From Roseovarius tolerans (GTDB taxonomy: Bacteria; Pseudomonadota; Alphaproteobacteria; Rhodobacterales; Rhodobacteraceae): a stretch of 64,000 bases of DNA. The translations under genes and the position numbers were made by a program. The stretch lies in contig NZ_FOBO01000004.1 in assembly GCF_900109855.1 (NCBI RefSeq), forward strand, positions 124,001 to 188,000, written 5' to 3'. The notes beneath the pieces are model-generated. The model was not told the origin of the DNA, did no database searches, and worked only from the letters and a program-made list of their open reading frames with translations. Shown here in pieces: positions 1-8,228 of the stretch (its first letter is position 1; the number at the start of each line of letters is the position of its first letter).

Positions 1-114
1 GAGTTCGGCGGCGAAGGACAGCGCATCGCCGAGGTTGGCGCCGCTCACGACACGGAAATCCATGGCCTGATAGACCGGAATGGATTGGGCGGGGCGGGGT
101 GCGTCTTGGGTCAT
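1..114 (-). CDS. 5' end of an unidentified gene (partial)
   Basis: An open frame runs off the left edge of the window. It starts at an ATG whose first base is 114 on the complementary strand and reads MTQDAPRPAQSIPVYQAMDF, then about 18 more residues, without a stop. Only 38 codons are visible, with no signal peptide or motif. The N-terminus loosely recalls Rhodobacterales Hint-domain secreted proteins, but this is memory of a pattern and not demonstrable from 38 residues. The 195 bp between this gene and the divergent SDR gene should hold both promoters. Confidence 0.45.
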   Translation of the reverse strand, partial: MTQDAPRPAQSIPVYQAMDFRVVSGANLGDALSFAAEL

Positions 115-309
115 TCGAGAGCGGTCATTCTGAAAAGGTGATTGGCATAAGTATCTATACCAGAGGGCTAGCTTAGGATTGTGGCAGCATGTGGTCAATC
201 GCTGCGAGATTTGGCGGCGAGAGCCACGCACACGCCCTGCAAGATACTGGCCATGTTGCTCGACAGGGTGTTAAGTCGCGGTAAAGCATCGAAACAAGCG
301 GAGGGTGAG

Positions 310-1089
310 ATGGATCTTGGCATCAAGGGCAAGCGGGCGCTGGTTTGTGCGTCGTCGAAAGGGCTGGGGCTGGGCTGTGCGCGGGCGCTGGCCGGGGCGG
401 GCGTCGATCTGGTGATGAACGCGCGCGGGGCCGAGGCGCTGGAGGCGTCGGCGGCGACAATTCGCGAGGAGTTCGGTGTCGAGGTCGTGACCGTGGCCGC
501 CGATATCACCGATGACGCGGGCCGCGCGGCTGTGCTGAAGGCGGCGGGCGCGGTGGATATCCTCGTCAACAACGCGGGCGGGCCGCCGCCGGGGATGTGG
601 ACCGATTGGGAGCGTGAGGATTTCATTGCCGCGCTCGATGCCAACATGCTGACGCCGATTGCGCTGATCAAGGCGCTGGTGCCGGGGATGATGGAGCGCG
701 GCTGGGGCCGGGTTGTCAACATCACCTCGCAATCGGTGAAGGCACCGATCCCGGTGCTGGGCCTGTCGAATTCGGCGCGCGCGGGGTTGACCGGCTATGT
801 CGCGGGGACCGCGCGGCAGGTGGCGGGCAGCGGGGTCAACATCAACAACCTGTTGCCGGGCATTCATGCCACCGACCGGGCCAATGCGCTCGACAAGGGG
901 GTGTCCGAGGCGCAGGGGATTTCCATGGACGAGGCCAAGGCGCGGCGCTGTGCCGGGATTCCGGCGGGGCGCTATGGCACGGCCGATGAGTTCGGCGCGG
1001 CCTGCGCGTTCCTGTGCAGCCAGCATGCCGGGTTCATCGTGGGGCAGAATATCCTGCTCGATGGCGGCGGAGTGAATGCCACGCTGTGA
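310..1089 (+). CDS. SDR family oxidoreductase with non-canonical active site
   Basis: A 259-residue short-chain dehydrogenase/reductase-like protein. I chose the ATG at 310 because a purine-rich GGAGGGTGAG precedes it, although the frame stays open further upstream. A Rossmann-type glycine motif (ASSKGLGLG, residues about 14-22), the NNAGG motif and the C-terminal LLDGGG are present. The catalytic YxxxK is not: the aligned segment reads LGLSNSARAGL, which puts Ser and Arg at the Tyr and Lys positions. A beta-ketoacyl-ACP-reductase-like SDR subgroup with imperfect catalytic tetrads is known, and this looks like a member. Redox activity is therefore doubtful. It probably stands alone, with the next gene 114 bp away on the same strand. 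Confidence 0.8.
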   Translation: MDLGIKGKRALVCASSKGLGLGCARALAGAGVDLVMNARGAEALEASAATIREEFGVEVVTVAADITDDAGRAAVLKAAGAVDILVNNAGGPPPGMWTDWEREDFIAALDANMLTPIALIKALVPGMMERGWGRVVNITSQSVKAPIPVLGLSNSARAGLTGYVAGTARQVAGSGVNINNLLPGIHATDRANALDKGVSEAQGISMDEAKARRCAGIPAGRYGTADEFGAACAFLCSQHAGFIVGQNILLDGGGVNATL

Positions 1090-1203
1090 CGCCGGATCGG
1101 GGGGCTGCGATCACGTTTGCGTCACAAGCTGCGCCGGGGCGTGGCGGTGCCCTGCGCGGCTTGGTAGCGATTGGTGGGCTCTTCACAACGGGGAACGAAT
1201 GAG

Positions 1204-2571
1204 ATGCAAGCAGTGGTGATCATTGGCCTTTTCGGGCTGGTCATTCTGGCCAGCCTGCTGGTTGCGCCACGGCGCGCCACGATCGGCGGCTTTTTCAGCG
1301 GCGCGGGTGTTGATGGGCGCGCGCCGGGTCTGTGGGTGCTGGTGCTGAGCCAGGTCACGACGTGGATTTTCGCGCGGTCGCTGATGAACTCGGCAATCCT
1401 TGGCTATTTCTACGGCATCTGGGGCACGCTGGCCTATGCCGCCTACTACGGATCGTTTCTGACCGGGGGCTATATCGTGGGCCGGTTGCGCGCGGGCGGT
1501 GCCGGATCGGTGCAGGACTGGCTGGGCGCGCGGTTCGGGGCCACGGGAAATGCCTGCTATAACCTAGTGATCGGACTGCGCCTGTTGTCGGAGGTGTTCG
1601 CCAACCTGCTGGTGGTCGGGCTGATCTTTGCCGCCGTCCTGCCAGAGGTCGGCGTGGCGCGCGAGGCCTCAATCCTGATCGTCGCCGCCCTCGGGCTGGC
1701 TTATAGCGCCTGGGGGGGCTTGAGTGCGGCGCTGCGCACGGATGTGTTGCAGATGGTGGTGTTTCTGGGGGTTTTTGCTGCAGCGTTTATCGCGCTCGTC
1801 GTGAGCCCCGGATTCCAGATCGGCGCGGTGCTGACTGCGCCGGGCACGGCGGGGGCATGGAACGGGCAGGTGTTGCTGGTGGTGGCGCTGTTGCAGGTGT
1901 TCTCATACCCCGCGCATGACCCGGTGATGATGGATCGCGGCTTTCTCGCCGATCCGGCGACGACGCGGAAATCGTTTCTGCATGCGTTCTGGATCTCGAC
2001 CCTGTGCATCATCGGGTTCGGGTTTTTCGGCATTCAGGCCGGGCTGGTCGGGGCGGAATACGAGGGCGAGTTGATCGGCACATGGGCGGGGATGTTCCCG
2101 GCATGGCTGTTCATCGCGCTGTTGGTGTCGTTGCTGATTTCGGCGCTGAGCACGCTGGATTCCGCGCTGGCCAGTGCGGCGCGGCTGGTGGTGGATGAGC
2201 TGAAGATCGGCACCCGGTCGCTGATGGCGGGGCGGGGCGCGATGGTGGTGTTCATGGTCCTCGGCACGCTGCTGACGCTTTGGGGCAATCAGACGCTGTT
2301 TGATGCCGTGGCGGTCAGCGGCACGGCGAGCATGTTCCTGAGCCCGGTTCTGGTCGTGGGTCTGGTGATGGGGCGGCAGATCGCCCTCTGGTCCTACCTG
2401 GTGGCGTTCGGGGCCGCGATGGCGGGGGCGGTGACATACTTTGCGCGAAGTGCGGACTGGGCCGTGGCGCTCCTGCCCGAGGGGCACAAATACGAGCAGT
2501 TGCTGGTGATCTGCGTGGCGGTTCTGGCGGTGGGGTTCGCCGCCGTGCTGAGCGGGGCGCGCCGGGCCTGA
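1204..2571 (+). CDS. Sodium:solute symporter family (SSS) protein
   Basis: A 455-residue integral membrane protein with about 12-13 hydrophobic segments spread along its length, consistent with the LeuT-fold SSS family (PutP/PanF relatives) that couples Na+ entry to uptake of an organic solute. Family-like stretches include the N-terminal YFYGIWGTLAYAAYYGSFL region and a middle SALSTLDSALASAARLVVDE segment resembling the conserved TM8 Ser/Thr sodium-site region. The ATG at 1204 gives the usual N-terminus, beginning directly with TM1. No partner gene indicates the substrate, and the next gene follows a terminator-like hairpin. Confidence 0.85.
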   Translation: MQAVVIIGLFGLVILASLLVAPRRATIGGFFSGAGVDGRAPGLWVLVLSQVTTWIFARSLMNSAILGYFYGIWGTLAYAAYYGSFLTGGYIVGRLRAGGAGSVQDWLGARFGATGNACYNLVIGLRLLSEVFANLLVVGLIFAAVLPEVGVAREASILIVAALGLAYSAWGGLSAALRTDVLQMVVFLGVFAAAFIALVVSPGFQIGAVLTAPGTAGAWNGQVLLVVALLQVFSYPAHDPVMMDRGFLADPATTRKSFLHAFWISTLCIIGFGFFGIQAGLVGAEYEGELIGTWAGMFPAWLFIALLVSLLISALSTLDSALASAARLVVDELKIGTRSLMAGRGAMVVFMVLGTLLTLWGNQTLFDAVAVSGTASMFLSPVLVVGLVMGRQIALWSYLVAFGAAMAGAVTYFARSADWAVALLPEGHKYEQLLVICVAVLAVGFAAVLSGARRA

Positions 2572-2598
2572 ACCTTGCCGTGCGGCGGTTTCGCGATA

Positions 2599-2636
2599 GG
2601 TCCCCGGGGGTAGATGATCACCCCGGGGGCCTTTTT
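2599..2636 (+). terminator. Intrinsic-terminator-like hairpin overlapping the next gene's start
   Basis: GGTCCCCGGGG (2599-2609) can pair with CCCCGGGGGCC (2621-2631) around an 11-nt loop, followed at once by TTTTT (2632-2636). It lies 27 bp after the symporter stop and ends one base before the ATG at 2638 of the lipoprotein gene. It may terminate symporter transcription. Any transcript reading on would carry the hairpin across the lipoprotein ribosome-binding region. Confidence 0.7.
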
Positions 2637-2637
2637 C

Positions 2638-3231
2638 ATGCGTGTCGTTGTTCTGATCCTTTCCCTGATGATACTGAGCGCCTGTGCCGGGCGACCGGAT
2701 CTGGCGGATGAAAAGCTGAGCCAGCGGGATTTCGAGCTGGAAGAGTTTTTCGACGGGCATGTGGTGGGCTATGGTCAATTTCAGGACCGGTTCGGCACCG
2801 TGCGGCGGCGCTTCGAGGTGCAGGTGGCGGGAGACTGGGATGGCGAGGTGCTGACCCTGACCGAGGATTTCGTCTACGAGGATGCCAGTACCGAACGCCG
2901 GGTCTGGACCCTGACCAAGACCGGGGCAGAGACCTGGGAGGGCAGCGCGCCGGGGGTGATCGGGCAGGCCAGCGGTGAAGAGCGGGGCGACGCGTTCAAC
3001 TGGCAATATACCATTGATCTGCCGGTGCCGGATGGCACGCTGCGGGTCAGTTTCGACGACTGGATGTGGCAGGTGAGTGAGGACCGCGTGCTGAACCGCG
3101 CCTATATGGACAAGTACGGCGTCGAGGTGGGCGAGGTGATCATCTGGTTCGAGAAGCGGGGGGAGGGGCGGTCGGGCGCTGCGCGACGGTGCCTACGGCA
3201 CCTTGATTCCGCGCATTGGAGCTGCACCTAA
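2638..3231 (+). CDS. DUF3833-family lipoprotein
   Basis: A 197-residue lipoprotein precursor: hydrophobic signal peptide (RVVVLILSLMILSAC) with the lipobox LSAC near residue 15, then a soluble domain with the FFDGHVVGYGQFQDRFG and WMWQVSEDRVLNRAYM segments typical of DUF3833. The family function is unknown, and the protein is probably anchored to a periplasmic face. An alternative ATG at 2614 lies inside the hairpin loop upstream; 2638 has better spacing from a G-rich stretch. The last 20 or so codons (from about 3168) coincide with a fragment of the dispersed hairpin repeat, so the native C-terminus, expected after IIWFEK, appears to have been replaced by repeat-encoded residues. Confidence 0.8.
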   Translation: MRVVVLILSLMILSACAGRPDLADEKLSQRDFELEEFFDGHVVGYGQFQDRFGTVRRRFEVQVAGDWDGEVLTLTEDFVYEDASTERRVWTLTKTGAETWEGSAPGVIGQASGEERGDAFNWQYTIDLPVPDGTLRVSFDDWMWQVSEDRVLNRAYMDKYGVEVGEVIIWFEKRGEGRSGAARRCLRHLDSAHWSCT

Positions 3232-3250
3232 ACGGCAGCATCAGGCCAAA
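3166..3250 (+). repeat. Dispersed hairpin element, right-end fragment (copy 1)
   Basis: This stretch closely matches the right half of the copy at 58180-58270: the GGGCGGTCGGGCGC arm end, a GGTGCC-TAC-GGCACC hairpin, then TTGATTCCGCGCATTGG and AACGGCAGCA. The left arm and centre are missing. It covers the 3' end of the DUF3833 gene and the gap before ribA, between convergent genes. Confidence 0.8.
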
Positions 3251-3258
3251 TCACGCAC

Positions 3259-4353
3259 CTATAAAAGGTGGCCGGATTTAGACGCCTTGGTCGCGAGATA
3301 GGCGTGGTTATGGGCGTTCTCGCCCAGTTTCAGCGGCACCCGTTCCACGACCTTGATGTGGTTGTCCTCCATCATGGTGATCTTGGCCGGGTTGTTGGTC
3401 AGCAGCCGCACGGCGGAGAAGCCCATCAGCGACAGGATGCGCGCGCCGATGCGGAAATCGCGCTCGTCATCCTCGAATCCCAGCCGGTGATTGGCCTCGA
3501 CCGTATCAAAGCCCTGATCCTGCAGCGAATAGGCGCGCATCTTGTTGGCAAGGCCGATGCCGCGCCCTTCCTGGTTGAGATAGAGCAGCACGCCCGCGCC
3601 CTCGGTGCCCATCTGCAGGAGCGCGCCGCGCAGTTGCGGGCCGCAATCGCATTTCAGGCTGCCCATCAGGTCGCCGGTGAAACAGGCCGAATGCAGCCGG
3701 GCCAGAACCGGCACGGCGCGGTCGGGCTGGCCGATCTCTATGGCGTAATGTTCTTCGCCGCCATCCTCGGGGCGGAAGATGTGCAACCGGCCCGCCTCGG
3801 ACACCTCGAGCGGCAGGCGCGCGCTGACCACCGGGTGCAGCGGGCTGGTGCGCAGGAGTTGCGGCGTGGCCTGATCGAGCGTCACGCGGGTCAGCCCGTG
3901 GCGTGCGGCAAATTGCTCGCCGTCGGTGAGCGTCAGCACCACGGCGGCGGGCAGCAGGCGCGCGGATTTCACGAGGTTGAGCGCCAGCCGGTGCAGCCCG
4001 GCATCGCCGTCGCGCTGGGTCTGGAGCGGACCTTTCATCGGGGTCTTGAGATCGTCCGCCGGATCGGCCACCGCCAGCACCCACGAGAGCCGCGCATCGG
4101 GCGGCAGCAGCACGCGCGCCAGATCTCCGTCATAGGCGCGCGCCTTGAGCGTGGCGGCGCGGCGCGCGGTGATCGCCAGCACGGGGCTCTGACCGAGCGC
4201 GCGCAGGTCGGCGAGGCGCTGGCCATCGAGGGTTTCGGCGGCCATGACCAGAGCGGCGCTGCCATCCGCCGCGCAGAGCACCACCGGCACACCCATCCGC
4301 AGGTCCGAGCGGGCACGGGCGATGATCTCGGTGATGTCGGGCGAAAGGCTCAT
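3259..4353 (-). CDS. ribA: GTP cyclohydrolase II
   Basis: A 364-residue protein whose C-terminal half (from about 170) is GTP cyclohydrolase II, the first step of riboflavin synthesis, converting GTP to 2,5-diamino-6-ribosylamino-pyrimidinone phosphate. The zinc ligands are visible in HSACFTGDLMGSLKCDCG (C224, C235, C237), and NQEGRGIGLANKMRAY is the substrate-binding/catalytic signature. The N-terminal 165 residues look like a degenerate RibB-type (DHBP synthase) domain without recognisable catalytic acids, a known arrangement in alphaproteobacterial RibA. It stands alone here and diverges from cenR. Confidence 0.93.
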   Translation of the reverse strand: MSLSPDITEIIARARSDLRMGVPVVLCAADGSAALVMAAETLDGQRLADLRALGQSPVLAITARRAATLKARAYDGDLARVLLPPDARLSWVLAVADPADDLKTPMKGPLQTQRDGDAGLHRLALNLVKSARLLPAAVVLTLTDGEQFAARHGLTRVTLDQATPQLLRTSPLHPVVSARLPLEVSEAGRLHIFRPEDGGEEHYAIEIGQPDRAVPVLARLHSACFTGDLMGSLKCDCGPQLRGALLQMGTEGAGVLLYLNQEGRGIGLANKMRAYSLQDQGFDTVEANHRLGFEDDERDFRIGARILSLMGFSAVRLLTNNPAKITMMEDNHIKVVERVPLKLGENAHNHAYLATKASKSGHLL

Positions 4354-4512
4354 GCTGCGGGTCTCCGGTTGCGTCTATCGGTCATGTAGAGCGTTTTGTA
4401 ATGAAATGAAAGAAACGCTCGCAGGGCAACACGTGGGCGTGAGGCGGATGTTGCACATCTTGTCGCAGCCGCGCTTGTGGCGCATGTTCGGAAAGAAGAA
4501 GAGGAAGAGTAT

Positions 4513-5199
4513 ATGGCACAGGTCAAGAAAATTCTGCTGGTCGATGACGATGACGATCTGCGCGAGGCGCTGGGCGAACAACTGATCATGACCGAGGATT
4601 TCGACGTCTTCGAGGCGGGCAACGGCGCGGATGCGATGAACAAGATCAAGGACATGATCTATGATCTGATCATCCTTGACGTCGGGCTGCCAGATACCGA
4701 CGGGCGCGAACTGTGCCGGTTGATGCGCAAGCAAGGCATCAGGGCCCCGGTCATGATGCTGACCGGGCATGACGGCGATGCCGATACGATCCTGGGGCTG
4801 GATGCCGGGGCGAACGACTATATCACCAAGCCGTTCAAGTTCCCGGTGCTGCTGGCGCGCATCCGTGCGCAACTGCGCCAGCACGAGCAATCCGAGGACG
4901 CGGTGTTTCAACTGGGCCCCTACACGTTCAAGCCGTCGATGAAGATGCTGATCACGGATGACGAGCGCAAGGTGCGGCTGACCGAGAAGGAAACCAACAT
5001 CCTCAAGTTCCTCTACCGCTCGACCGAGGGGGTGGTGGCGCGCGATGTGCTGTTGCACGAGGTCTGGGGCTACAATGCCGGGGTGACGACGCACACGCTG
5101 GAAACCCACATCTACCGCCTGCGTCAGAAGATCGAGCCCGATCCCGGCAACGCTCGCCTTCTGGTAACGGAATCGGGTGGATATCGCCTTGTGGTTTAA
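4513..5199 (+). CDS. cenR: OmpR-family response regulator, CenR-like
   Basis: A 228-residue two-domain regulator: receiver domain with the acidic cluster DDDDD, phospho-acceptor Asp in LIILDVGLPDTDGREL and the conserved Lys in YITKPF, then an OmpR/PhoB winged helix (RLTEKETNILKFL...VWGYNAGVTTHTLETHIYRLRQKIE). The receiver and linker (DTILGLDAGANDY, RIRAQLRQHEQSEDA, LGPYTFKPS) match what I recall of CenR, the essential envelope-related regulator of alphaproteobacteria. The ATG at 4513 follows GAGGAAGAGT; an in-frame start at 4477 would add a Glu-rich tail. No kinase gene is adjacent. It is followed by a terminator. Confidence 0.82.
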   Translation: MAQVKKILLVDDDDDLREALGEQLIMTEDFDVFEAGNGADAMNKIKDMIYDLIILDVGLPDTDGRELCRLMRKQGIRAPVMMLTGHDGDADTILGLDAGANDYITKPFKFPVLLARIRAQLRQHEQSEDAVFQLGPYTFKPSMKMLITDDERKVRLTEKETNILKFLYRSTEGVVARDVLLHEVWGYNAGVTTHTLETHIYRLRQKIEPDPGNARLLVTESGGYRLVV

Positions 5200-5266
5200 A
5201 GGACACGCTCGCTTGACTTCGATCAAAGTCTTATCTGAGGATCACGAATAATCTGCTAATGTTAGC

Positions 5267-5286
5267 TCATGTATGGTTATACATGA
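5267..5286. promoter_or_regulatory. 8-bp inverted repeat downstream of cenR
   Basis: TCATGTAT (5267-5274) and ATACATGA (5279-5286) form perfect arms around GGTT. It lies between the cenR stop and the terminator. It could extend the terminator structure or be a protein-binding palindrome; there is no independent evidence for either. Confidence 0.4.
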
Positions 5287-5303
5287 ACCTCCCTGTTGGA
5301 CTG

Positions 5304-5330
5304 GCCCCGGCATCGCGCCGGGGCTTTTTT
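5304..5330 (+). terminator. Rho-independent terminator after cenR
   Basis: GCCCCGG (5304-5310) pairs with CCGGGGC (5318-5324) and is followed by TTTTTT (5325-5330). It sits about 105 bp after the cenR stop. Confidence 0.85.
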
Positions 5331-5455
5331 CTTTCTGGCCGGTCGGTTGGGGGCGCTGCCGTCGGCGTCGTGGTGCCGCGCCCCGGGAAATTTCCGGCCA
5401 GAAGAAACCCTGCCCGCACAATCGCATCTGGAAACGCGGCGCGCCGCGCTTTAGG

Positions 5456-5473
5456 GTCTGCGCGAACGCAGAC
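5456..5473 (+). promoter_or_regulatory. Hairpin abutting the xth ribosome-binding site
   Basis: GTCTGCG (5456-5462) and CGCAGAC (5467-5473) form a perfect 7-bp stem closed by a CGAA tetraloop, a stable GNRA-like fold. The Shine-Dalgarno AGGAGA begins at the next base. The hairpin could stabilise the mRNA 5' end or modulate ribosome access. Confidence 0.5.
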
Positions 5474-5485
5474 AGGAGATCGCGC

Positions 5486-6274
5486 ATGAGTTTTACCCTC
5501 GCCACATGGAACATCAATTCGGTTCGCCTGCGCGAGGGGCTGGTGGCGCGGCTGATGGAGGACGAGGCCCCCGACATCCTGTGCCTGCAGGAATGCAAGA
5601 GCCCGGTCGAGAAGATCCCGCTGGAGCGGTTCCATGAGCTTGGCTACACCCACATGGTCGCGCGGGGGCAGAAGGGCTATAACGGCGTGGCGATCCTGTC
5701 GAAATTGCCGATCGAGGATGCGGGCGACATGGATTTCGCATCCCTTGGCCATGCGCGTCACGTGGCGGGGCGGCTGGAGAACGGGGTCACCATCCATAAT
5801 TTCTACGTGCCTGCCGGGGGCGACGTGCCCGACCGTGAGAAGAACGAGAAATTCGGCCAGAAACTCGATTACCTGACCGAGATGCGCGACTGGTTTCGCG
5901 ACAGCCGTCCGGAAAAGGCGGTTCTGGTGGGGGATCTCAACATCGCACCGCGCGAGGATGATGTGTGGTCGCACAAGCAGCTCTTGAAGATCGTGAGCCA
6001 CACGCCGGTCGAGGTCGAGCATCTGGATAACGTGATGGAGGCGGGCGGGTGGCATGACGTGACCCGCGCCGACATTCCCGAGGGACAGCTTTACAGCTGG
6101 TGGTCATATCGCGCGCGTGACTGGGACGCCGCCGACAAGGGCCGCAGGCTGGATCATGTCTGGGCCAGTGGCGATATCCGCGCCGCCGCGCATGGCAGCC
6201 GCATCCTGCGCGATGCGCGTGGCTGGGAGAAGCCGTCGGATCACGCACCGGTCTTTGCGCAATTCGACCTTTGA
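5486..6274 (+). CDS. xth: Exodeoxyribonuclease III (AP endonuclease)
   Basis: A 262-residue Mg2+-dependent exonuclease/AP endonuclease of the EEP fold, acting in base-excision repair. Visible signatures are the N-terminal TWNINSVR, the metal-binding Glu in LCLQECK, the GYNGVAILSK segment, VLVGDLNIAP with catalytic Asp and Asn, RRLDHVWAS, and the terminal SDHAPV His. The length is normal for ExoIII. The ATG at 5486 follows CAGGAGAT. A terminator upstream and a change of function downstream suggest a single-gene unit. Confidence 0.95.
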   Translation: MSFTLATWNINSVRLREGLVARLMEDEAPDILCLQECKSPVEKIPLERFHELGYTHMVARGQKGYNGVAILSKLPIEDAGDMDFASLGHARHVAGRLENGVTIHNFYVPAGGDVPDREKNEKFGQKLDYLTEMRDWFRDSRPEKAVLVGDLNIAPREDDVWSHKQLLKIVSHTPVEVEHLDNVMEAGGWHDVTRADIPEGQLYSWWSYRARDWDAADKGRRLDHVWASGDIRAAAHGSRILRDARGWEKPSDHAPVFAQFDL

Positions 6275-6329
6275 ATCCGCGCCGCTGCCCCTCATATAAG
6301 GCGCAACACAAAGCTGAAGGATGGTGACA

Positions 6330-7250
6330 ATGCTCGAATTGGGTCAAGGACAAGCGAAACCAGCGGCAGGCGACCTGATCAAGGACGTCTCCGAGGCCGA
6401 TTTCATGGCCGAGGTGGTCGAGGCGTCGCAAAGCGTGCCGGTGATCGTGGATTTCTGGGCGCCGTGGTGCGGGCCGTGCAAGACGCTGGGACCGGCGCTC
6501 GAGGCGGCGGTGACGCGCGCGGGCGGGGCCGTGAAGATGGCCAAGGTCAATGCCGATGAGAACCAGATGATCGCGGGGCAATTGCGGATTCAGTCGCTGC
6601 CCACGGTCTATGCGTTCTGGCAAGGCCAGCCGATCGACGGCTTTCAGGGCGCGCTGGCGCCGTCGGAGATCGACGCCTTCGTGGCCCGGGTGATCGAGGC
6701 TGCGGGCGGTGCGGCCGAGGGCGGCGGGCTGGATGAGGCGCTCGATGCCGCCGACGAGATGCTGGAGCAGGGCGCGGTGACGGATGCCGCGCAGACCTAT
6801 GCGGCGATCCTGCAGGAGGACGGGCAGAACGCCCGCGCCTATGCCGGGATGGTGCGCGCGCAGATCGCGGCGGGGGATCTGGATCAGGCCGAGGCGATCC
6901 TGAACGGGGCCCCGGCCGAGATCAGCAAATCGCCCGAGATCGAGGCCGCGCATGCGCAGCTCGAACTGGCGCGGCAGGCGGAGAATGCCGGGCCGGTCGG
7001 GGACTTGCGCGCCGCCGTGGAGGCCGATCCGGACGATCATCAGGCCCGCTTTGACCTCGCGCAGGCGCTCTATGCCAAGGGCGAGGCGCAGGAGGCGGTG
7101 GACGAATTGCTGGAGCTGTTCCGCCGCGATCGCGAGTGGAATGACGCGGCCGCCAAGACGCAGCTTTTCACCATATTCGAGGCGCTCAAGCCGAATGATC
7201 CGGTGCTGTTGAACGGACGCAGAAAACTCAGCTCGATGATATTTGCCTGA
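6330..7250 (+). CDS. Thioredoxin-domain co-chaperone, YbbN/CnoX-like
   Basis: A 306-residue protein with an N-terminal thioredoxin fold (residues about 20-125) and two or three degenerate TPR-like helical repeats (about 140-300), the architecture of YbbN/CnoX chaperedoxins, which hold oxidised substrates for GroEL. The active-site motif is WAPWCGPCK (C47, C50), a full CXXC, unlike the SXXC form of E. coli CnoX, so redox activity is plausible. The ATG at 6330 is preferred over 6321 because GAAGG lies about 10 bases upstream. The Lon-domain gene follows after 26 bp and may be co-transcribed. Confidence 0.85.
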   Translation: MLELGQGQAKPAAGDLIKDVSEADFMAEVVEASQSVPVIVDFWAPWCGPCKTLGPALEAAVTRAGGAVKMAKVNADENQMIAGQLRIQSLPTVYAFWQGQPIDGFQGALAPSEIDAFVARVIEAAGGAAEGGGLDEALDAADEMLEQGAVTDAAQTYAAILQEDGQNARAYAGMVRAQIAAGDLDQAEAILNGAPAEISKSPEIEAAHAQLELARQAENAGPVGDLRAAVEADPDDHQARFDLAQALYAKGEAQEAVDELLELFRRDREWNDAAAKTQLFTIFEALKPNDPVLLNGRRKLSSMIFA

Positions 7251-7276
7251 GCCATGCAGCGGGCTAGGTAATCGGC

Positions 7277-7924
7277 ATGACATATAACGTCGATCTGCCT
7301 GAGATCATTCCGATTTTCCCGCTGCCCGGCGCGCTGCTCTTGCCGCGCTCGCGCTTGCCGTTGCATCTGTTCGAGCCGCGCTATCTGGCGATGCTCGATG
7401 ACACGCTTAAGACGCCGGGGCGGCTGATCGGGATGGTGCAGCCCAACAAGGTGCCGGGCCGCGATGGTGGCACGGGGCTGCACACCATCGGCTGCGTCGG
7501 GCGGGTGACGCAATTCTCGGAGACCGAGGACGGGCGCTACATGATCACGCTGTCCGGTCTGTCGCGGTTTCGCGTGGTCGAGGAGGTCGAGGGGTTCACG
7601 CCCTATCGGCGGGCCAAGGTGTCGTGGTCGGGTTTCGAGCGGGACATGGGGCCGGTGGACAGCGATCCGGGCTTTGACCGGGATCGGTTCATGAACCTGT
7701 TATCGCGGTATTTTCAAGCGCGCGAGTTGGAGACCGATTGGGAATCGCTGCGCGAGGCGGAGGACGAGTTGCTGATCAATTCGCTGTCGATGCTGCTGGG
7801 GTTCGAGCCGGAGGACAAGCAGGCGCTGCTGGAGGCGCCGTCGCTGAGCACGCGACGCGAGACGCTGGTGACGCTGATCGAATACACGCTGCGTGGCGGC
7901 GATGACGAAGGGGTCATGCAATGA
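7277..7924 (+). CDS. LON peptidase substrate-binding (N-terminal) domain protein
   Basis: A 215-residue protein corresponding to the N-terminal domain of Lon without the ATPase or protease parts. Family features include the opening [26 protein letters not shown] and the [30 protein letters not shown] segment. Stand-alone Lon-N proteins are common in alphaproteobacteria, with no settled function. Its stop overlaps the start of the Trm112-like gene by 4 bp (ATGA), so the two are probably translationally coupled. Confidence 0.88.
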   Translation: MTYNVDLPEIIPIFPLPGALLLPRSRLPLHLFEPRYLAMLDDTLKTPGRLIGMVQPNKVPGRDGGTGLHTIGCVGRVTQFSETEDGRYMITLSGLSRFRVVEEVEGFTPYRRAKVSWSGFERDMGPVDSDPGFDRDRFMNLLSRYFQARELETDWESLREAEDELLINSLSMLLGFEPEDKQALLEAPSLSTRRETLVTLIEYTLRGGDDEGVMQ

Positions 7925-8130
7925 GCGAGACGGGTGAGGCACCGGGGTTTGACCGGCGCATGCTGGACGGGTTGATTTGCCCGCAGACGCACCGGACGTT
8001 GGAGTATGACGCGGCACAGCAGGAGCTTGTGAGCCGCGCGGCGGGGCTGGCCTTTCCGATTCGCAACGGGATTCCGGTGATGCTGATCGACGAGGCGCGT
8101 AAACTGGATGGGGATGTGACGGCGCGGTGA
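7921..8130 (+). CDS. Trm112-like/UPF0434 small protein
   Basis: A 69-residue protein with the Trm112/UPF0434 core: [16 protein letters not shown], then [18 protein letters not shown]. In eukaryotes Trm112 activates methyltransferases; the bacterial role is unclear. Only one Cys remains in the CPxT motif, so a zinc site is unlikely. Translation is coupled to the upstream Lon-domain gene through a 4-bp overlap. Confidence 0.82.
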   Translation: MSETGEAPGFDRRMLDGLICPQTHRTLEYDAAQQELVSRAAGLAFPIRNGIPVMLIDEARKLDGDVTAR

Positions 8131-8149
8131 TGGGCGAGGCAGATTTTTG

Positions 8150-8215
8150 GCCTTGAACCGTCGTTGGACCAAAGCACCCGCGCGATACGCGGCTCACTCC
8201 AAAGTCAGTTCCAGC
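8150..8215 (-). repeat. Dispersed hairpin element, left-end fragment (copy 2)
   Basis: The segment CGCGCGATACGCGGCTCACT and the following CCAAAGTCAGTTCCAGCCC resemble the outer end of the copy at 60560-60610 (ATGCGCGGCTCACTGCCAAT, then TTCAGCCC). No matching second arm is present. It lies between the convergent Trm112-like and cobT genes. Confidence 0.5.
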
Positions 8216-8228
8216 CCAAAACCAGCCC

